Source: Chrysemys picta bellii
Taxonomy: Eukaryota > Chordata > Testudines > Emydidae
Assembly: GCF_011386835.1 (NCBI RefSeq)
Contig: NC_088805.1
Location: 13,016,836 to 13,080,835, forward strand
Length of the DNA: 64,000 nucleotides
Direction of reading: 5' to 3'
Shown: piece by piece, positions 52,599 through 64,000 of the stretch
Numbering within the stretch: position 1 is the first letter of the stretch
Layout of the letters: each line of letters starts with the position of its first letter
The notes under the pieces: generated by a model
Told to the model about the DNA's origin: nothing
The model's database searches: none
Seen by the model: the letters and a program-made list of their open reading frames with translations, nothing else
Translations under genes and position numbers: made by a program

Positions 52599-55500
52599 GA
52601 ACCTGGAAGTGACAGCAATTTTGTTGATCGTATGGAAGGTAGAACAGAATGTTTTATTGCTGCATCTCTAGTTTCTGTACAATTCTGACAAAGGTATAAA
52701 ATGTTCTGACCATAAACTCTGCTTTAAACTAACAAATAGGAGCACATGCTTTTTCAAGATTTTGTTTTACCAGCTGTGTTCTGCTCATGGTTGTCTTAAG
52801 AGCACTGCTTGCCTGTCCATTGACAAGCTGACGTCCCTTTCACAGCTTGCTCCAAGAATGTCAAAACCGTAGTCCATTTCTGCCCTGATTCAATACACAG
52901 CCCCAAGTAAACTACCTGTGGAAAAGGGCATTATAGTCGTCATATATCTACACAAATTGCTTGCCCCTAAGTTTTTATGATCTTCCTAACTTGATGTGAT
53001 CAATGATTTTTAACTTTGACTCTTTTTATTTCATGTCCCTCCAAACCACATTGTTGGCTACTGCTACAGTGCCTTGCCTCAGCTGAATGGCTAATGTATG
53101 AATCCCTGGGAAAGTGGACACCAACCTGAATTTTAAAGTAATTGTCATCTCTGTGCCCCAGAGATGACACCATTCATTGTGCTTCCTCTTGCCCGTTTAC
53201 ATTGATTGGCCAAATATAAGTCAGATCATTTCAGCTCTTCAATTGACACCTATTTCCCCCTCACATCAAGAAATGTAGTACATAGAGCTTACATCTCACT
53301 GTAATACTTGTCTGCTGCTTTTGCATTTAAATCCTTAACTCTTCAATAAATGAAAATACTGTTAGACATTTCTAATTTAATGGCCCCAATTAAAAAAGTG
53401 TATCTAATACTGAGTGTGCCCCTCAGTAGTTTTTCTGCTTGTTTCTCAACGAGAGTTCCTATGCTCAAAGGATGAGTTGCTTGCTGTAGTAGAAAGGGTT
53501 ATGAACTGCTATGTTTAATTTAAAATAAAAAATCTGGTAGGGTTCAGCTGGGTTTGCTGGACATTTCTAAGAATTTATTCAGCTCTGTCTGCTCTTAATT
53601 TTATCCTGTAATAACTAGGTCAGTGTTGAGTACATTTGGTAACTGTCAAAAGGTCAATGTGCTCGGGTCTGGGAACATTTGACTAGTTCATTCTGGTGAC
53701 TAAGTGATTTAAAAAATCTTTTTTTAAAATGTGATTTTGTATGAAGGGCTTGGCCATTAAGCAGAATACTGAAGTGAGTCTCTTATTGTGTATTCCATGC
53801 TTCCCAGCTTTTACAGTTGGAAGATCTTCAACTGTTTCAGCTTGACAGGATTACTCTCCTGGTCTGTGTGAATTAATTACCAGTATATGTAATTCTTTTC
53901 CTTCCACTAGAAGTTGTTTCCCTACACCTAAACTTGAATAATACTTAGCTATGGAAGCCCGGGTGCCTTTGCATTTTTCTCCAGTTTGAAGTGCTTTATT
54001 TTACACTTAAAAGGTTCCTGACCCTAACTGATACAGGGCTGTATCTGCCATTGAGTTGCATGCAGATTTCCTAGTGACTTCAATGAGAGTTCTGAGTGCA
54101 GAACAATAGTAGGACAAGTCGCTTACAGAATATTTTGTGGCACCCTTATTGTGGTTAAATTTATTTCCCATTGTCATCCCCATTTTCAGAGGTTTGTAGT
54201 GTGGCCAAAATCACTCAGTCTAGGCTGAAACTTGGTATATAAGCTCTCACCTGGGGAGTATCCTTCAGTTTAATAGTATTTTTGAAGAAATAGTTTGTAT
54301 TTGTTATAGAAACTAAAGAAAATGTCATGGGTTTAGAATCGTTGTGCTTTTCTAATGCTTTTGAATTTTAAACTGAGAATTTTGCATATAGTGCTAGAAT
54401 ATGAACTGGACTTTTTGGAGGGAAAAGATTAAAAAATGACTCGCTGTGACTCCACTGTGGATAAGCAACATGTTAAGTTATGTGCATTTCCTCTTTCCAG
54501 TGAATAATATGTGTAATTTTAATCGTGTGCACTTCGTGTGTTTGTTTGGTAGCTAGAATGCCACAACAGACAGTTATTGCTGCATAAGAGCCCCAACAGT
54601 CTATCATATACACAGGTCACGAACCAAGATTTTAAAGGATAGACTGAATTGGCAACAAAGGAACAGTTAATGTTTGGTCAAAACTCCACTTCACAAAATC
54701 TCTCTCTCTCTGCTTCACTTCTTTCAGGTAAATATGTATTTACATTAAGGTGAATTTCAGGAAATGGGACATATGCATGACAACATACCCAAGTAACTTA
54801 TACATGTAAAAAATACATAGTGTTTCATGAGTGTTTCCAAACTATTTTAAAATGTGTATCATTAAATATTCAGTTTGTTACAACCTATTCTTACTAGTTT
54901 AATGTAGATTTGCTTTTAAAATCTGCACCTCTTCCATGTTTCATCTGCTAAAGTTTGCTTGAACAAAAAAAAGCCTTTTTCCCATTGGTTAATACAAATG
55001 AAAAGTATGAAACTGCTAACTGGGATATGGAGCATTTCCCCTCTAGATTGCCAATTCAAATCCAACTTAGGCAATCATGACTATCTGAAGGTTGTTCGGT
55101 CAACATGAAATGAATTGGTGATCCAGTTAATAGTGGGCAGGTGTCAACATCAGGAAGTCACAGAATGACACTAATTTGCACCACCGAAAAGGATGGACAC
55201 TGAACTGCCTTCTGACCCTTAGAAGTGGTACCTTCAATTCCAGTTTGAGGTAACTGGCAGAGCAGTGTGGGAAGCTTGTCCCATCCCCACCCACTCTACC
55301 CCCTGTGTTGAGAAAGAATAAGATAATTTTATTGCCATCTCCTTCAGTCTGGCATCACAAGCATTATATTTGCTTACAAAGTGGCCCACAACTTTGATAA
55401 TGACACCACTGCTTGGAATATTATCACTTGGCATAACTGCTCTAGAGAGAATTGGAATGTTCCATAGCTTTTAACAGTCATGAAAACAGAAAACTGATTT

Positions 55501-56060
55501 TAAAAAGGCCTTTCCATGCCTTCTTCCTAAATTTTATTTATTTGTGTGCTTTTGAAACATGACTGATCACCCTAGCAGTGATTGGGTTGAATGAGGGTAA
55601 CAGTTCTAGTTCTATGCAAAAAGCACTTTCCCTTCGTATTTAACCACACATTCTATTGATAAAACGGAAAAGGCTTCAAGAAATGTCTGAGCTTTAAGTG
55701 CATAGTTGTGTCATAGATTTGACTTTACAGTTTGAGTGGGGGTAAAATAGTATCTTTTCTCAGCTTCCCTTCCAGTTGGATCTGAGACTTGGAAGCAGAG
55801 GAGGAATCCAAAATTGTGTTTCAATTAGACTGAAGCTTGGTTCCAGTTTGAAAGGCAAAAATCAGTAATCAGTGGGACTTCCGAGGCTGGCAATCCGACT
55901 TTAAGTTAAAGCCTTTGGAGAAATAATGTGCTTTTAGTTTTGCAAGTTCCACAAAGGATCTGGGCATTTGCTTTATACAAAACAATGTATTCTGCATTTG
56001 TATTTAGTATATATGCCTTCAATTTGCCAATGTTACCATGTTTTCTTCTTAAGTTTGTGA

Positions 56061-56066
56061 AATAAA
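56061..56066 (+). terminator. Distal poly(A) signal candidate for SPECC1L
   Basis: AATAAA at 56061, with ATTAAA 12 bases further on (56078-56083) and a downstream tgtgtactgtattg stretch that could serve as the GU-rich element. It is the last good signal before mobile elements resume. Confidence 0.45.
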
Positions 56067-56571
56067 GATTTATAGATATTAAAATGTGTACTGTATTGAC
56101 TGAGATGGGCCGTACTACAAACTGAGATCCGGTTAGCTTTTAGTACCATTCTGTCACCATTACTGACTTTCAGGAGCAATATTTAGAAGCAGTAGTTTAC
56201 AGCGGTGTGTGTGGCATTCACGTAATACGTGGGGGGTGGGAAGGTGTAACTAATTCCTGATTTCTGTATGTGAATTTGTCTCCGAATTTTAGCACTAGCA
56301 GCACAACTTAAAGCACTTTATATACTATAGTGATGGGTATCCTTAGATATTGTGATGCAAGTGTATACTTGATGTATTGTCTTTACATTGGATTGTTCTG
56401 GTCTTGAATATTCAATTGATAGAGAATGGAATTGCTGTTTTTTCTTGTTATAGGCTATTGCTATTATCCATTCCTATCCTTGCTATGATCCTCTCCTCCC
56501 TAATGGGGATTAGTGTGGAGGTGTGATTATCTTAGGACACCTGCACAGAAGAAGATTCAGTGCTTTACAGA

Positions 56572-56756
56572 AACAAGGTGGGTGAGGTGATATCTTCTAT
56601 TGGACCCACTTCTGTTGGTGAGAGACAAGCTTTTGAACTTACACAGAGCTCTTCTTCAGCCTGTCTCACCAACAGCAGTTGGTTCAATAAAAGATATTAC
56701 CTGTTCCACCTTGTCTCTAATATCCTGGGACCAACAAGGCTACGAAAACACTGCAT
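56572..56756 (-). mobile_element. Penelope-like foldback element, second subfamily
   Basis: The 11-mers tgctttacaga (56561-56571) and tgttttacaga (56757-56767) match at 10 of 11 and look like a target duplication. The left arm (aaggtgggtgaggtgatatc...) is complementary to the right arm (ctcaccaacagcagttggtt...). The minus strand carries CUGAAGA (56659-56653), a stem II GAGCU/AGUUC, and AAAA where GAAA is expected. The right tail ataatatcctgggaccaac-type text is family-typical. Same family as 19872-20135. Confidence 0.75.
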
Positions 56757-56767
56757 TGTTTTACAGA

Positions 56768-57244
56768 TTTTGCTATAGAGGAGTGTCATTGCACAGCTGT
56801 ATGCAAAAAGATTACAATAGCTAAAGATAAGATTGAAATTTATAAAATTGGTTGGGCAAAAAATTTTTTGTTAAGGGATGTTGTTGAGTCTGGGGCTAAT
56901 TAAGTGTGGTCAGTGCTTGGATAACGTGGTGATAAGGTGTATTAGAAATGCATGTTAGATATTCTCTACCATGAAAAACAAACACGTGGCTTAATGTGAT
57001 GTGGAGAAGTGCAGCCTGGAGTGTATAATATGTTTTAAGATGGATTCAAACAGAAATCGGTTCACTTTTCCAAGTCCCCAGATTTGCTTTTTTAGAGAGA
57101 AGTAAAATTTAGTACCTGCACGGGTTGATTGACCACGTTCCTGCATTTTTTTTGTTGAACTATAGGCATTCTTTTCTCTATGCTTAAATTTTCATAGCGG
57201 ATCTGAGCTCTGTTTTTTTTAAGATTGGCTTGTTTTATTATTAA
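56768..57244. other. Intergenic sequence, nothing recognised
   Basis: AT-rich, no exon or named repeat. Confidence 0.4.
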
Positions 57245-57400
57245 ATGCTTATATTGTGGAGCACCAAAAGGACATAACCAGTTCTGCTGGGCCCTGTACA
57301 AACATAGATGACAATTCCTATCCCCAAGATCTTCCAGTATACAAGACAAGATATAATAGGTGAATGAGACAAATAAGCAGACTAGGGTGGGTAGTGTGAC
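57245..57400 (-). repeat. MIR/L3-type relic
   Basis: The phrase gctgggccctgtacaaacat, followed by gacaattcctatccccaaga and tacaagacaaga, is the widespread ggcgctgtacaaacac..agacagtccctgccccaaagagcttac pattern of old amniote retroposons. Orientation and exact family are uncertain. Confidence 0.5.
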
Positions 57401-57831
57401 CATAAGATCAGTTGTTTAAATGACATTAGTGTTCACTACCACATAAATGCAGGGACCAAATTTTTTAATTTACTACTGTAAATGGATGGTCATTGTGAAG
57501 GAGGCAAACTGTTAGAACTGTATTTTAAAATCATGTTCTAGCCTAGACCTAAGCAAACTCACTCCAGTTGAAACCATAGGCTGGAACATGATTTGGCCTC
57601 ATTCATACTAGCTGATAACTGAGTTGCTGTTTTATCGGGAACATGTATAAACAGCTGAAGTTTGGCTCAATTGTTCCAAGGTTTGTAGGTGCTGGGATTT
57701 AGGGGTTTGGTTGGGCCCATCTTTACTGCAAATGTGGTTCCCAATTTGTGTATAGACCAATATAGATGGATATTTGGAGTCCCATCTGATTCCCCTTGGA
57801 GTTAGAGGAAAGGCTGGCTCAGGGCTTTTCT

Positions 57832-58042
57832 AAACTACCGCTTAAATTGAGGTAACGTATGTCATTCAGGGTTGTGAAAAAACTACCACTTTATGTCGGT
57901 GGGAGATGCTCTAGCATAGCTCCCTCCTCTCATTGAGGTGGGGTAATTACGTTAATAGGAGAGCGCTCTCCCGTCGACGTAGCGTGTCTTCACCAGACGC
58001 ACTGCAGTGGCACTGATGTAGCGCAGTAGTGAAGACAAGCCC
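57832..58042. mobile_element. gggcttttcta MITE, 211 bp, 3-bp target TCA
   Basis: The ends gggcttttctaaactac and gtagtgaagacaagccc are inverted repeats. The trinucleotide tca flanks both (57829-57831 and 58043-58045). Internal text ggtgggagatgctctagc and aattacgttaataggagagc is shared with the copies at 20441 and 23782. A 3-bp duplication would fit PIF/Harbinger, whose usual target is TWA, so the superfamily call is tentative. Confidence 0.7.
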
Positions 58043-58045
58043 TCA

Positions 58046-61000
58046 GTGAGTCAGAGCGGGCCCCTACTGGGTGCTTTCTAACTGTCCCACAATTCATAAG
58101 TATGCTTTTGTTATGGCTCAGTAATTTTACTCACAGCAAGTGCATCTTGCCTCCGTTTTACTGTAATAGTGGCTGTCCCTGAACTTGCAAGTAGAGCGAG
58201 TTGGAAAAAAAAATCTGATATGGAAAATGTCAATATTTTTCAGTTTTCAAAATAGAATAGCTCTTCACAATTTTTCACACCTTTTTTGTTTTCAGAATAA
58301 GAAATTTAGAACAAAAAAATAAATGGGCTTTTAAAAAAAAATTTCAAAACCATCACACAACAAAACTGATCAGTCAAAAGTTCATCATGAACAATCCCAA
58401 AGGAATGTGGCTTGGCCGCCACTTGGATCGATCTGTGGCCTAGGTCCCTATGCGGGAGGGGAGGGGTCTACCTGTATATTCAATTAATGTTCATTCTTGG
58501 CGATCTTCAGTCACAAGTTACATAAATAAGAAAAAAAGGGAATAAAGGTGGAGCAGGGCAAAAAAAAAGTCAACTTCTTGTGTTGACTGGGTAGTTTAGT
58601 TTCATGGTGAGATTAAATCGTGAATTTTATTTAAAAAATCTATTTTGAAAAAACAAAGCAATAAGTAAAATGTGGGAAAGGCTTTTTGACAGCTTGTTGC
58701 AAACTTTAGGTCAAATCTTTTTCGAAAAAAACTTTTCGTTCAAAATTTTTTAGCCAGGTCTGCTTGTCGTTTCACTAGTACAGTGACATCAAAATTAATA
58801 ATGATGATAATAAAAATTTAATAAATACCCTTGTGTACAAGATTATGCTGGGCTGACCAAATTGTGAGGACACACTTCCTGTCATTGTCTTGGGTATCAG
58901 TTTGTGTTTCTGGAACAACAGAAGATCATAACGAGGTACCAACCTGTATGTAACTTCTCAAACAGCCACATCTGCAGGCTTACATATTTCGGGGAGGGCA
59001 GGCAGCTGAGGAAAGGAACACAAACATGCCTCCATCAACCTTAAAAATGTCAGAGTAGCCAAATCTGAATGAAGGGCTTTGTAAGGGGGAATAAGCTGAG
59101 TATGCAAGATGGATGAAATGGAGGTCCTTAAGCGCTCCAATTTATTTTAAACCAGGGATCAGTAGCACAATGTGTTAATACACAAGCTATCAACTTGGAC
59201 ATGAATTCCTGTCTTCTATCAGAAGTAAGATGTTGGGCTGTCTCAGCCTGGTCCCTAGTTGATGTTTATCAACGTAACAAAACCAGTCTCAGCTGTGGCA
59301 TAGTTGGAGGGCCAGGACAGAAATAGCAAGTTGACTGCACATAAAGAGTGAGGTACGTTGATACGCTGAAAACTTGCACATCACATCCTTTGCCTAGCTC
59401 CAGCCAGTGTTTCTATTCTTTTTTTTCTTTGCGCATATTAGATAAAATAAGTGTTTTAAATATAGTTTTGTTCCTGAACAAAGATCTGGTGGATTCCAAT
59501 CCAAGATGAAGACAGAGGGCAAGCTTTCATTTAAAAAAAAAAAAAAAAGTCTGTAAACATTTTGGTATTTTTATTTATTTTAAAACTGTTTTAATTTCAG
59601 TTCACTTAAGCAATTGTGATGCTAGGATGAAGTATTATTGAAATCTCTTACCACTAATGCCAGGTGAAAGGTCTGCAATAGGAAACAAAAAACAAGAAAT
59701 TTCAACAATACTTTTCTCTGTTATATTTTGGGGGTGGACATTATTTTAGTGGTGGTGGGAATTAAGTTTTGTGATTAGATTAGGATTTGTATATAGGAAC
59801 CAGTTTAACAAAGCTTTCTACTAAATCCTTATTAAAGGAGGAGCTCTCAATTAAATCTTGATCAAAGGCGCAGATAGTTTAATGTATTATATTGTATATG
59901 TCTTGGGCTCTGATCCGGCCAGTAGCTCTACAAATAGGGTTCCTTGCAGGATCAGAGCCTTAGTTTGTTATGAAAACTGACTTTCTTCCCTGGGTAGAAA
60001 GGGTTATTCCCAACACTTCCTTGCCATTGCATTGTAACTTAGTCTAACCTCTTGTAGCTCTCTCCCCGGTGCACTGCTTAATTTATGTTTCCAACGGTAT
60101 CTTCATGTAGGCCCAGCATATGATTTCTGCCTGGTTTCACCATTCTACTCCCCACATCTTAAATTGATTTTTATTTTGTCTTTTTGTTTCCAGTCCAAAG
60201 TGGAATATGATACAAAATTTCTCCTTTAATTAGACTGTGAAAGGAAGTGGCCATGTCTGGAGGGCTCTTAAACTGTCCATGTAAACTAGGGCTTGCTATG
60301 TGAACCATATACTAAAAAGGGGAAATCTACTGATTTATAATCCCAGTGCCCCGTCTTGTTAAAGATCAGAAGAGTGTTTATTTCCAGCTGAATGGCTTTG
60401 TTTTCTTCATTTCTTTTCTCACAAATAAATTCATTCTAAAACTTGTCCCCCAGATGTCCTTGCTTATAAAAGTCCCTGGTTTCCATTCAGACTTCCAAAA
60501 ACGAAGCTAAAGAGCAACTTGATGCCACTAGTCTAGTCCAAGTTAATAAGGTTTTTATTTGCTCTTATACCTTCAATTGCCATCCTGGTCACTATGGTTT
60601 AATTAAATTCTGTTTATAGAACTTAATTTCTGCATATGAAATAGATTTTTTTTAAATGGTCTCCATCTTATTTTTCTGAAATCTTATTCCTTCCATCTTC
60701 AGGGTGTCCTATCTTCAGAGGCCTCCTTAATCGCCTTACAAAACTAAAATTAAACAAACCAGTGGGGTGTATATCTAAATTGCCCAACTAGAATTTTGTA
60801 CTGAATAGATATTGTGGAGAAATATTTGTGCTTCTATACATTGCTGTGGATAGCTCATTCCCCAGTTGTTTATGCCTCCTTTTTGCAAGTAATGTTAGGC
60901 TCTCTTGACACCAGAAGACTGAAAGTTAAGCCTTCTAAAATGAAAAAAAATCGAGTCCTGAGAGTCTGGAGACAGCTTCACAAGGCTGTTGACAAGATCA

Positions 61001-63265
61001 TATTTTTCAATAATAAATAATCTGCAGTGCACTAAAACTTTTTCCTACTCCTGGCTCCCTTCCCTCCCCCCCAGTGTAGACCAGCCCTTTGTGACAGAGG
61101 ACGCTGTAAACCTTACAAGCCATGCAGGAATGGACTAAATTTCTTTCCAGTTTTCTTGCTCCTTTCATCAGACATCTTCTCCAACATGTGGCTCTTCTTT
61201 TCATTCTCTACCCAAAGTGGATCTTCCTGCACCATGACGGACCACATCCAAGCCACGCACATTTATGGAGATGCAGCAAGTGGATGCATGCATAATGCAC
61301 ACTCTGGAAGTGTGTATAATACGCAAATCTTAAATGCATTTATCGGTGTTGGATATGTAGCTATCAAAATGAGGTTTTGTATAAATGCTTTCTGAACTGC
61401 CTCAAAAAGTAGTGAAAGGCACTTCTTTTGTTAAGCATGCCAGGAGCAGTGAATTTTGTCTCAGAGATACGATGAACTAAGAAAGTGACAGGAAAATATT
61501 TGGAATATGAACAACACAGATCATTAAAAAAACCTCATCACATAATGAGTTTTGGGGGATATTTGGCACAAATTCTCCACAAAAATTCTACCCTAGGATG
61601 AGATGTGAAATCTGAAATTTCAGGTGGATTGGTTTGGTTTTGGGGAAGCCTGGGGGAAGGTGGCCTTATAACAAGAAATGTACTCATTCTTCCAAAGGGA
61701 AGGTAAAATCTCTTAAAAGTTTTTAATCAATCTTTTGAAACTTCCTGCATTCTTCTGTCCATTGCCACTCCACCTGCAATGACCCCCAATAGTAAGCTCC
61801 CACTGCCCCCCACTTACAGAGATGCTCCTGGACCTCCCCTGCATTTCTCGCCCACTTCTACTGGCTCCCCTGCACAAACACATTCTGCTTTTTGTCCCGC
61901 CCCCTCCTGCATTTCTTTTGTTAGGTTTGTGTTACGCTATCCTTTCAGATATACCCCAGTCTGCTACTGCTTCTTCATTGTACTCCCCAATGTGTTCCCC
62001 ATCACTCACCCTTGTAAGTATGCCTGGGGAGTCCCTTAAATCATCTGTGGCAAGGACTTTTCCCCTCATTTCCCATCAACCAGGAGAAAGCCTCATTTAA
62101 AAATATTCTGGAATAAAAGTTAGGAGATGCAGGATTTTGCTCTTCTCTCTTTCTGATATTCAGGATTTGAACATTACAGTAAATACTTGTAAGTAATGTT
62201 GGGTCAACTGTTTAAAACTTAAGTGAGACTATCGAATAAGAAGTAGGTCCTTAAGTTACATATACAAAATGCTTGGAGGAGTGCTTAACACAGGCTTTTG
62301 TGTTGCACAACATGGCTATAGTGACAAACCACCCAAAGGAAATTGTCTAAGTCTAAAGACTTAGACATTCATAGAAGCCATTTAAGACTAGGATAAAAGA
62401 TGACCATATTTACATAATCTATTACAAACGAAGAGTGTAAGCCAGGGTCCAGGAGGACATCAGACATTTTGTTGCAGATGTTCTCAAACAAGAATTCCCA
62501 AACACTGAGCCATCTCACTGTATCTATCCTACCCTATACCTCATGGCTTAGGCATTGGGGAGAAGATTTTCTAAAGCCCCTAAATCACTTAGGCATTTCT
62601 GAAAATCCCATGCCTGGTGTTAAGGTTTCTCCTCAGCTATTTTGTTACTTAATTTTTCCTACTGCCCTCTGGCACGTAGTCAATTGGAAAGATGTTGTTC
62701 AACAGTAAGTTTAGGTGCTGTTTGTGTACTATTAATAGAAAACTAGTTTGAAGCATGAATTACCATATGCGTGTCACGGAGCAATAATTGTTTGTGCTCT
62801 CACAGTACACAGAATTCACTTTTGCACAATAATAGCTGTTGAAGTTGCAGTGCCCCAGCAGGATGATGTTAGCAAGGATCAGTTTTTTTCATACACACTA
62901 TTTCCATTTTGTTTTCAAGAGCAATGAGAGGGCACCACTTATTAACTAGGATAAGTTCAACATTATGACTGGCGCTTGGCAACACAAATTCATAGACACA
63001 GAAGACAAAACAAAGCCACCCACCTTAACTATTGACCTCCTATCCCACTAGGGATGATTGTGGTCTCCAAATACTGGGAATGTTGATGCGAGATGATGGA
63101 ATTTTATTAGTTCATAAAGTTTTAGTGTCTGGGCAGCTTGTTCCAACATATTATCATCACCCCTTGCCAGCAACAACACTGCCTCAGACCACCCCCAATG
63201 TGTTTTATTTTGTTTTCTGGCCTGAGTCCGTAACTCAGCTTTCACCATTTCCAAGAAAAGAACAA
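58046..63265. other. Intergenic sequence, little recognised
   Basis: About 5.2 kb downstream of SPECC1L. A small inverted pair gggctctgatcc/ggatcagagcc at about 59907-59961 is part of an old foldback repeat. A phrase near 62580-62612 (aaatcacttaggcatttctg) resembles another old sauropsid repeat. No coding exon of a neighbouring gene was found. Confidence 0.4.
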
Positions 63266-63354
63266 AGTCTGATTTTCAGAAACTCTGTGCACCCAACACC
63301 TTTGACTTAAGTTAATTGGAGCTGTGGGTACTCAGTACCTCTGAGAATCAGATC
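63266..63354. repeat. Foldback repeat, about 89 bp palindrome
   Basis: tctgattttcagaaactctg and tgcaccca at the left are complementary, with mismatches, to tgggtactcagtacctctga and gaatcagatc at the right, around a ttgacttaagttaat centre. It is of the gctgattttcagaggtgctgagcaccc type common in sauropsids. Confidence 0.65.
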
Positions 63355-63359
63355 CTACA

Positions 63360-64000
63360 GTGGGATGTGCCTGGCTCTTTGTGGCCCCCTGTTGAAGGCC
63401 CTGCAGTCCTACTACATCCATCCTGGAAAGGAGCAGCAAAGGTTGGTCCTCCAGGTCTGGCTATTTCCATGAGGTGCCTCTAGGAAATGAGACCCCAGCT
63501 GGCTCAGCAGGGCCTGAGCAGGTCAGTTCTTGGCTGGGACCAGAGGGTGGAAAAGGGTTCTCCTCTCTGGCCAAAGGAGCTTGATAGCTGCATTTACTGG
63601 GGGAGAGAGGACCTGAGAAGTGTAACCCTAAGGTAACAGGTCAAAGGAAAGGGAGCAGGAGATAAGATACCCAGGGAAAACAGCAGCAATTAATTCAAGG
63701 AGGGAGTGTGTGGCTGCTGTGGATAGGATCCCTGGGCTGGAACCAGGACCATTGGGTGGGCCCGGGTTCCTCCACTGGCAAAGGAGCCTAAGCCCTGAAA
63801 AGGGGACAAGGCTCTTTGGGAAGCCCAAGCTAAGGGCTGAATTTACAGGGCTCGGAGAGGGATGAATACCCTGGTGAGGGCAGACAATTTGTTGAACTCT
63901 CTTTCCCCAGAAGGGGTTCATTCATTTTTTTACTGACACACCTGGCTGGAGGGCTGAGCCACTGAAAAACAACCTAGCAAGATTGGCAACCTATAGGGGG
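63360..64000. repeat. Probable edge of an unnamed interspersed repeat
   Basis: Composition shifts to GC-moderate, purine-rich text (gctggctcagcagggcctga, ...gacctgagaagtgtaaccct, ...gcccgggttcctccactggc) that I associate with recurrent turtle repeats, possibly LTR-type. No terminal repeat, primer-binding site or protein was identified and it runs off the right edge. The minus-strand ORF in it is not supported as a gene. Confidence 0.3.

Larger units (their letters stand above)
48431..56090 (+). other. SPECC1L: SPECC1L 3' UTR candidate, repeat-poor
   Basis: The sequence after the stop runs 7.6 kb with almost no recognisable mobile element; only a short foldback repeat at about 52.3 kb is seen. 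Insertions resume at 56572. Several AATAAA hexamers occur (50519, 50966, 52444, 52593, 56061). The last, followed by a GT-rich stretch, is the most distal good signal. The real end could be earlier, because the human 3' UTR is shorter as I recall. Boundaries are inferred. Confidence 0.5.

Noticed and set aside
56560..56824. Two plus-strand ORFs of 72-74 codons
   Set aside because: They lie in a Penelope-like foldback element.
59157..59215. tRNA-like text (agtagcacaatgtgttaata...)
   Set aside because: Box A is weak, box B is poor and no cloverleaf pairs were found. It may be a decayed tRNA-derived SINE but the support is too thin.

Overview
The window is vertebrate nuclear DNA, most probably from a turtle (Testudines). 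The single recognisable host gene is spread over short exons with long introns. The background is a mix I associate with turtles or closely related archosaurs: CR1 LINEs, Penelope-like foldback copies, many hAT, Tigger and foldback MITEs, MIR/L2-type relics and microsatellites. The species call is an inference from repeat content. No bacterial, organellar or viral genes, rRNA, tRNA or CRISPR array were seen.

The host gene is the 3' part of SPECC1L (cytospin-A), on the + strand. Seven consecutive coding exons (9472-9562, 13373-13456, 15413-15569, 23263-23365, 44408-44524, 46294-46353, 48341-48430) join in frame with GT/AG borders. They give the last 233 residues: a serine/proline-rich linker, then the whole calponin-homology (CH) domain, ending ...YKYFET-stop. 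The coiled-coil exons lie upstream of the window. The 3' UTR starts at 48431. The last good poly(A) signal before repeats resume is at 56061, with earlier candidates near 52.4-52.6 kb. I found no coding exon of the next gene; ADORA2A follows SPECC1L in other vertebrates.

Layout: 1-1690 is the 5' part of a broken CR1 with an SGNH-esterase ORF1. 1732-2455 is a very GC-rich hAT-like element with an internal minisatellite. 2.5-9.4 kb is intron with an L2-like tail and three MITEs. 9.4-15.6 kb holds three exons and a 500-bp hAT element. 16-22.2 kb is a dense repeat block: a MIR split by a hAT, a Tigger-like element, two CR1 3' ends, one of them split by a Penelope-like element, and a second Penelope-like copy. 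23.3-44.4 kb is a 21-kb intron with Tigger-like, Penelope-like, hAT, CR1-like and RTE-like relics. 44.4-48.4 kb holds the three CH-domain exons. 48.4-56.1 kb is the repeat-poor 3' UTR candidate. 56.5-64 kb is intergenic with repeats.

The most interesting structure is a set of four Penelope-like copies (19.05, 19.87, 29.80 and 56.57 kb). They share a hammerhead-ribozyme-like core: a CUGANGA-like box, stem II, a GAAA-like box, and a very short stem III ending in UC. Three of the four are foldback insertions flanked by 11-12-bp target duplications. The best-preserved core is at 20024-20061.
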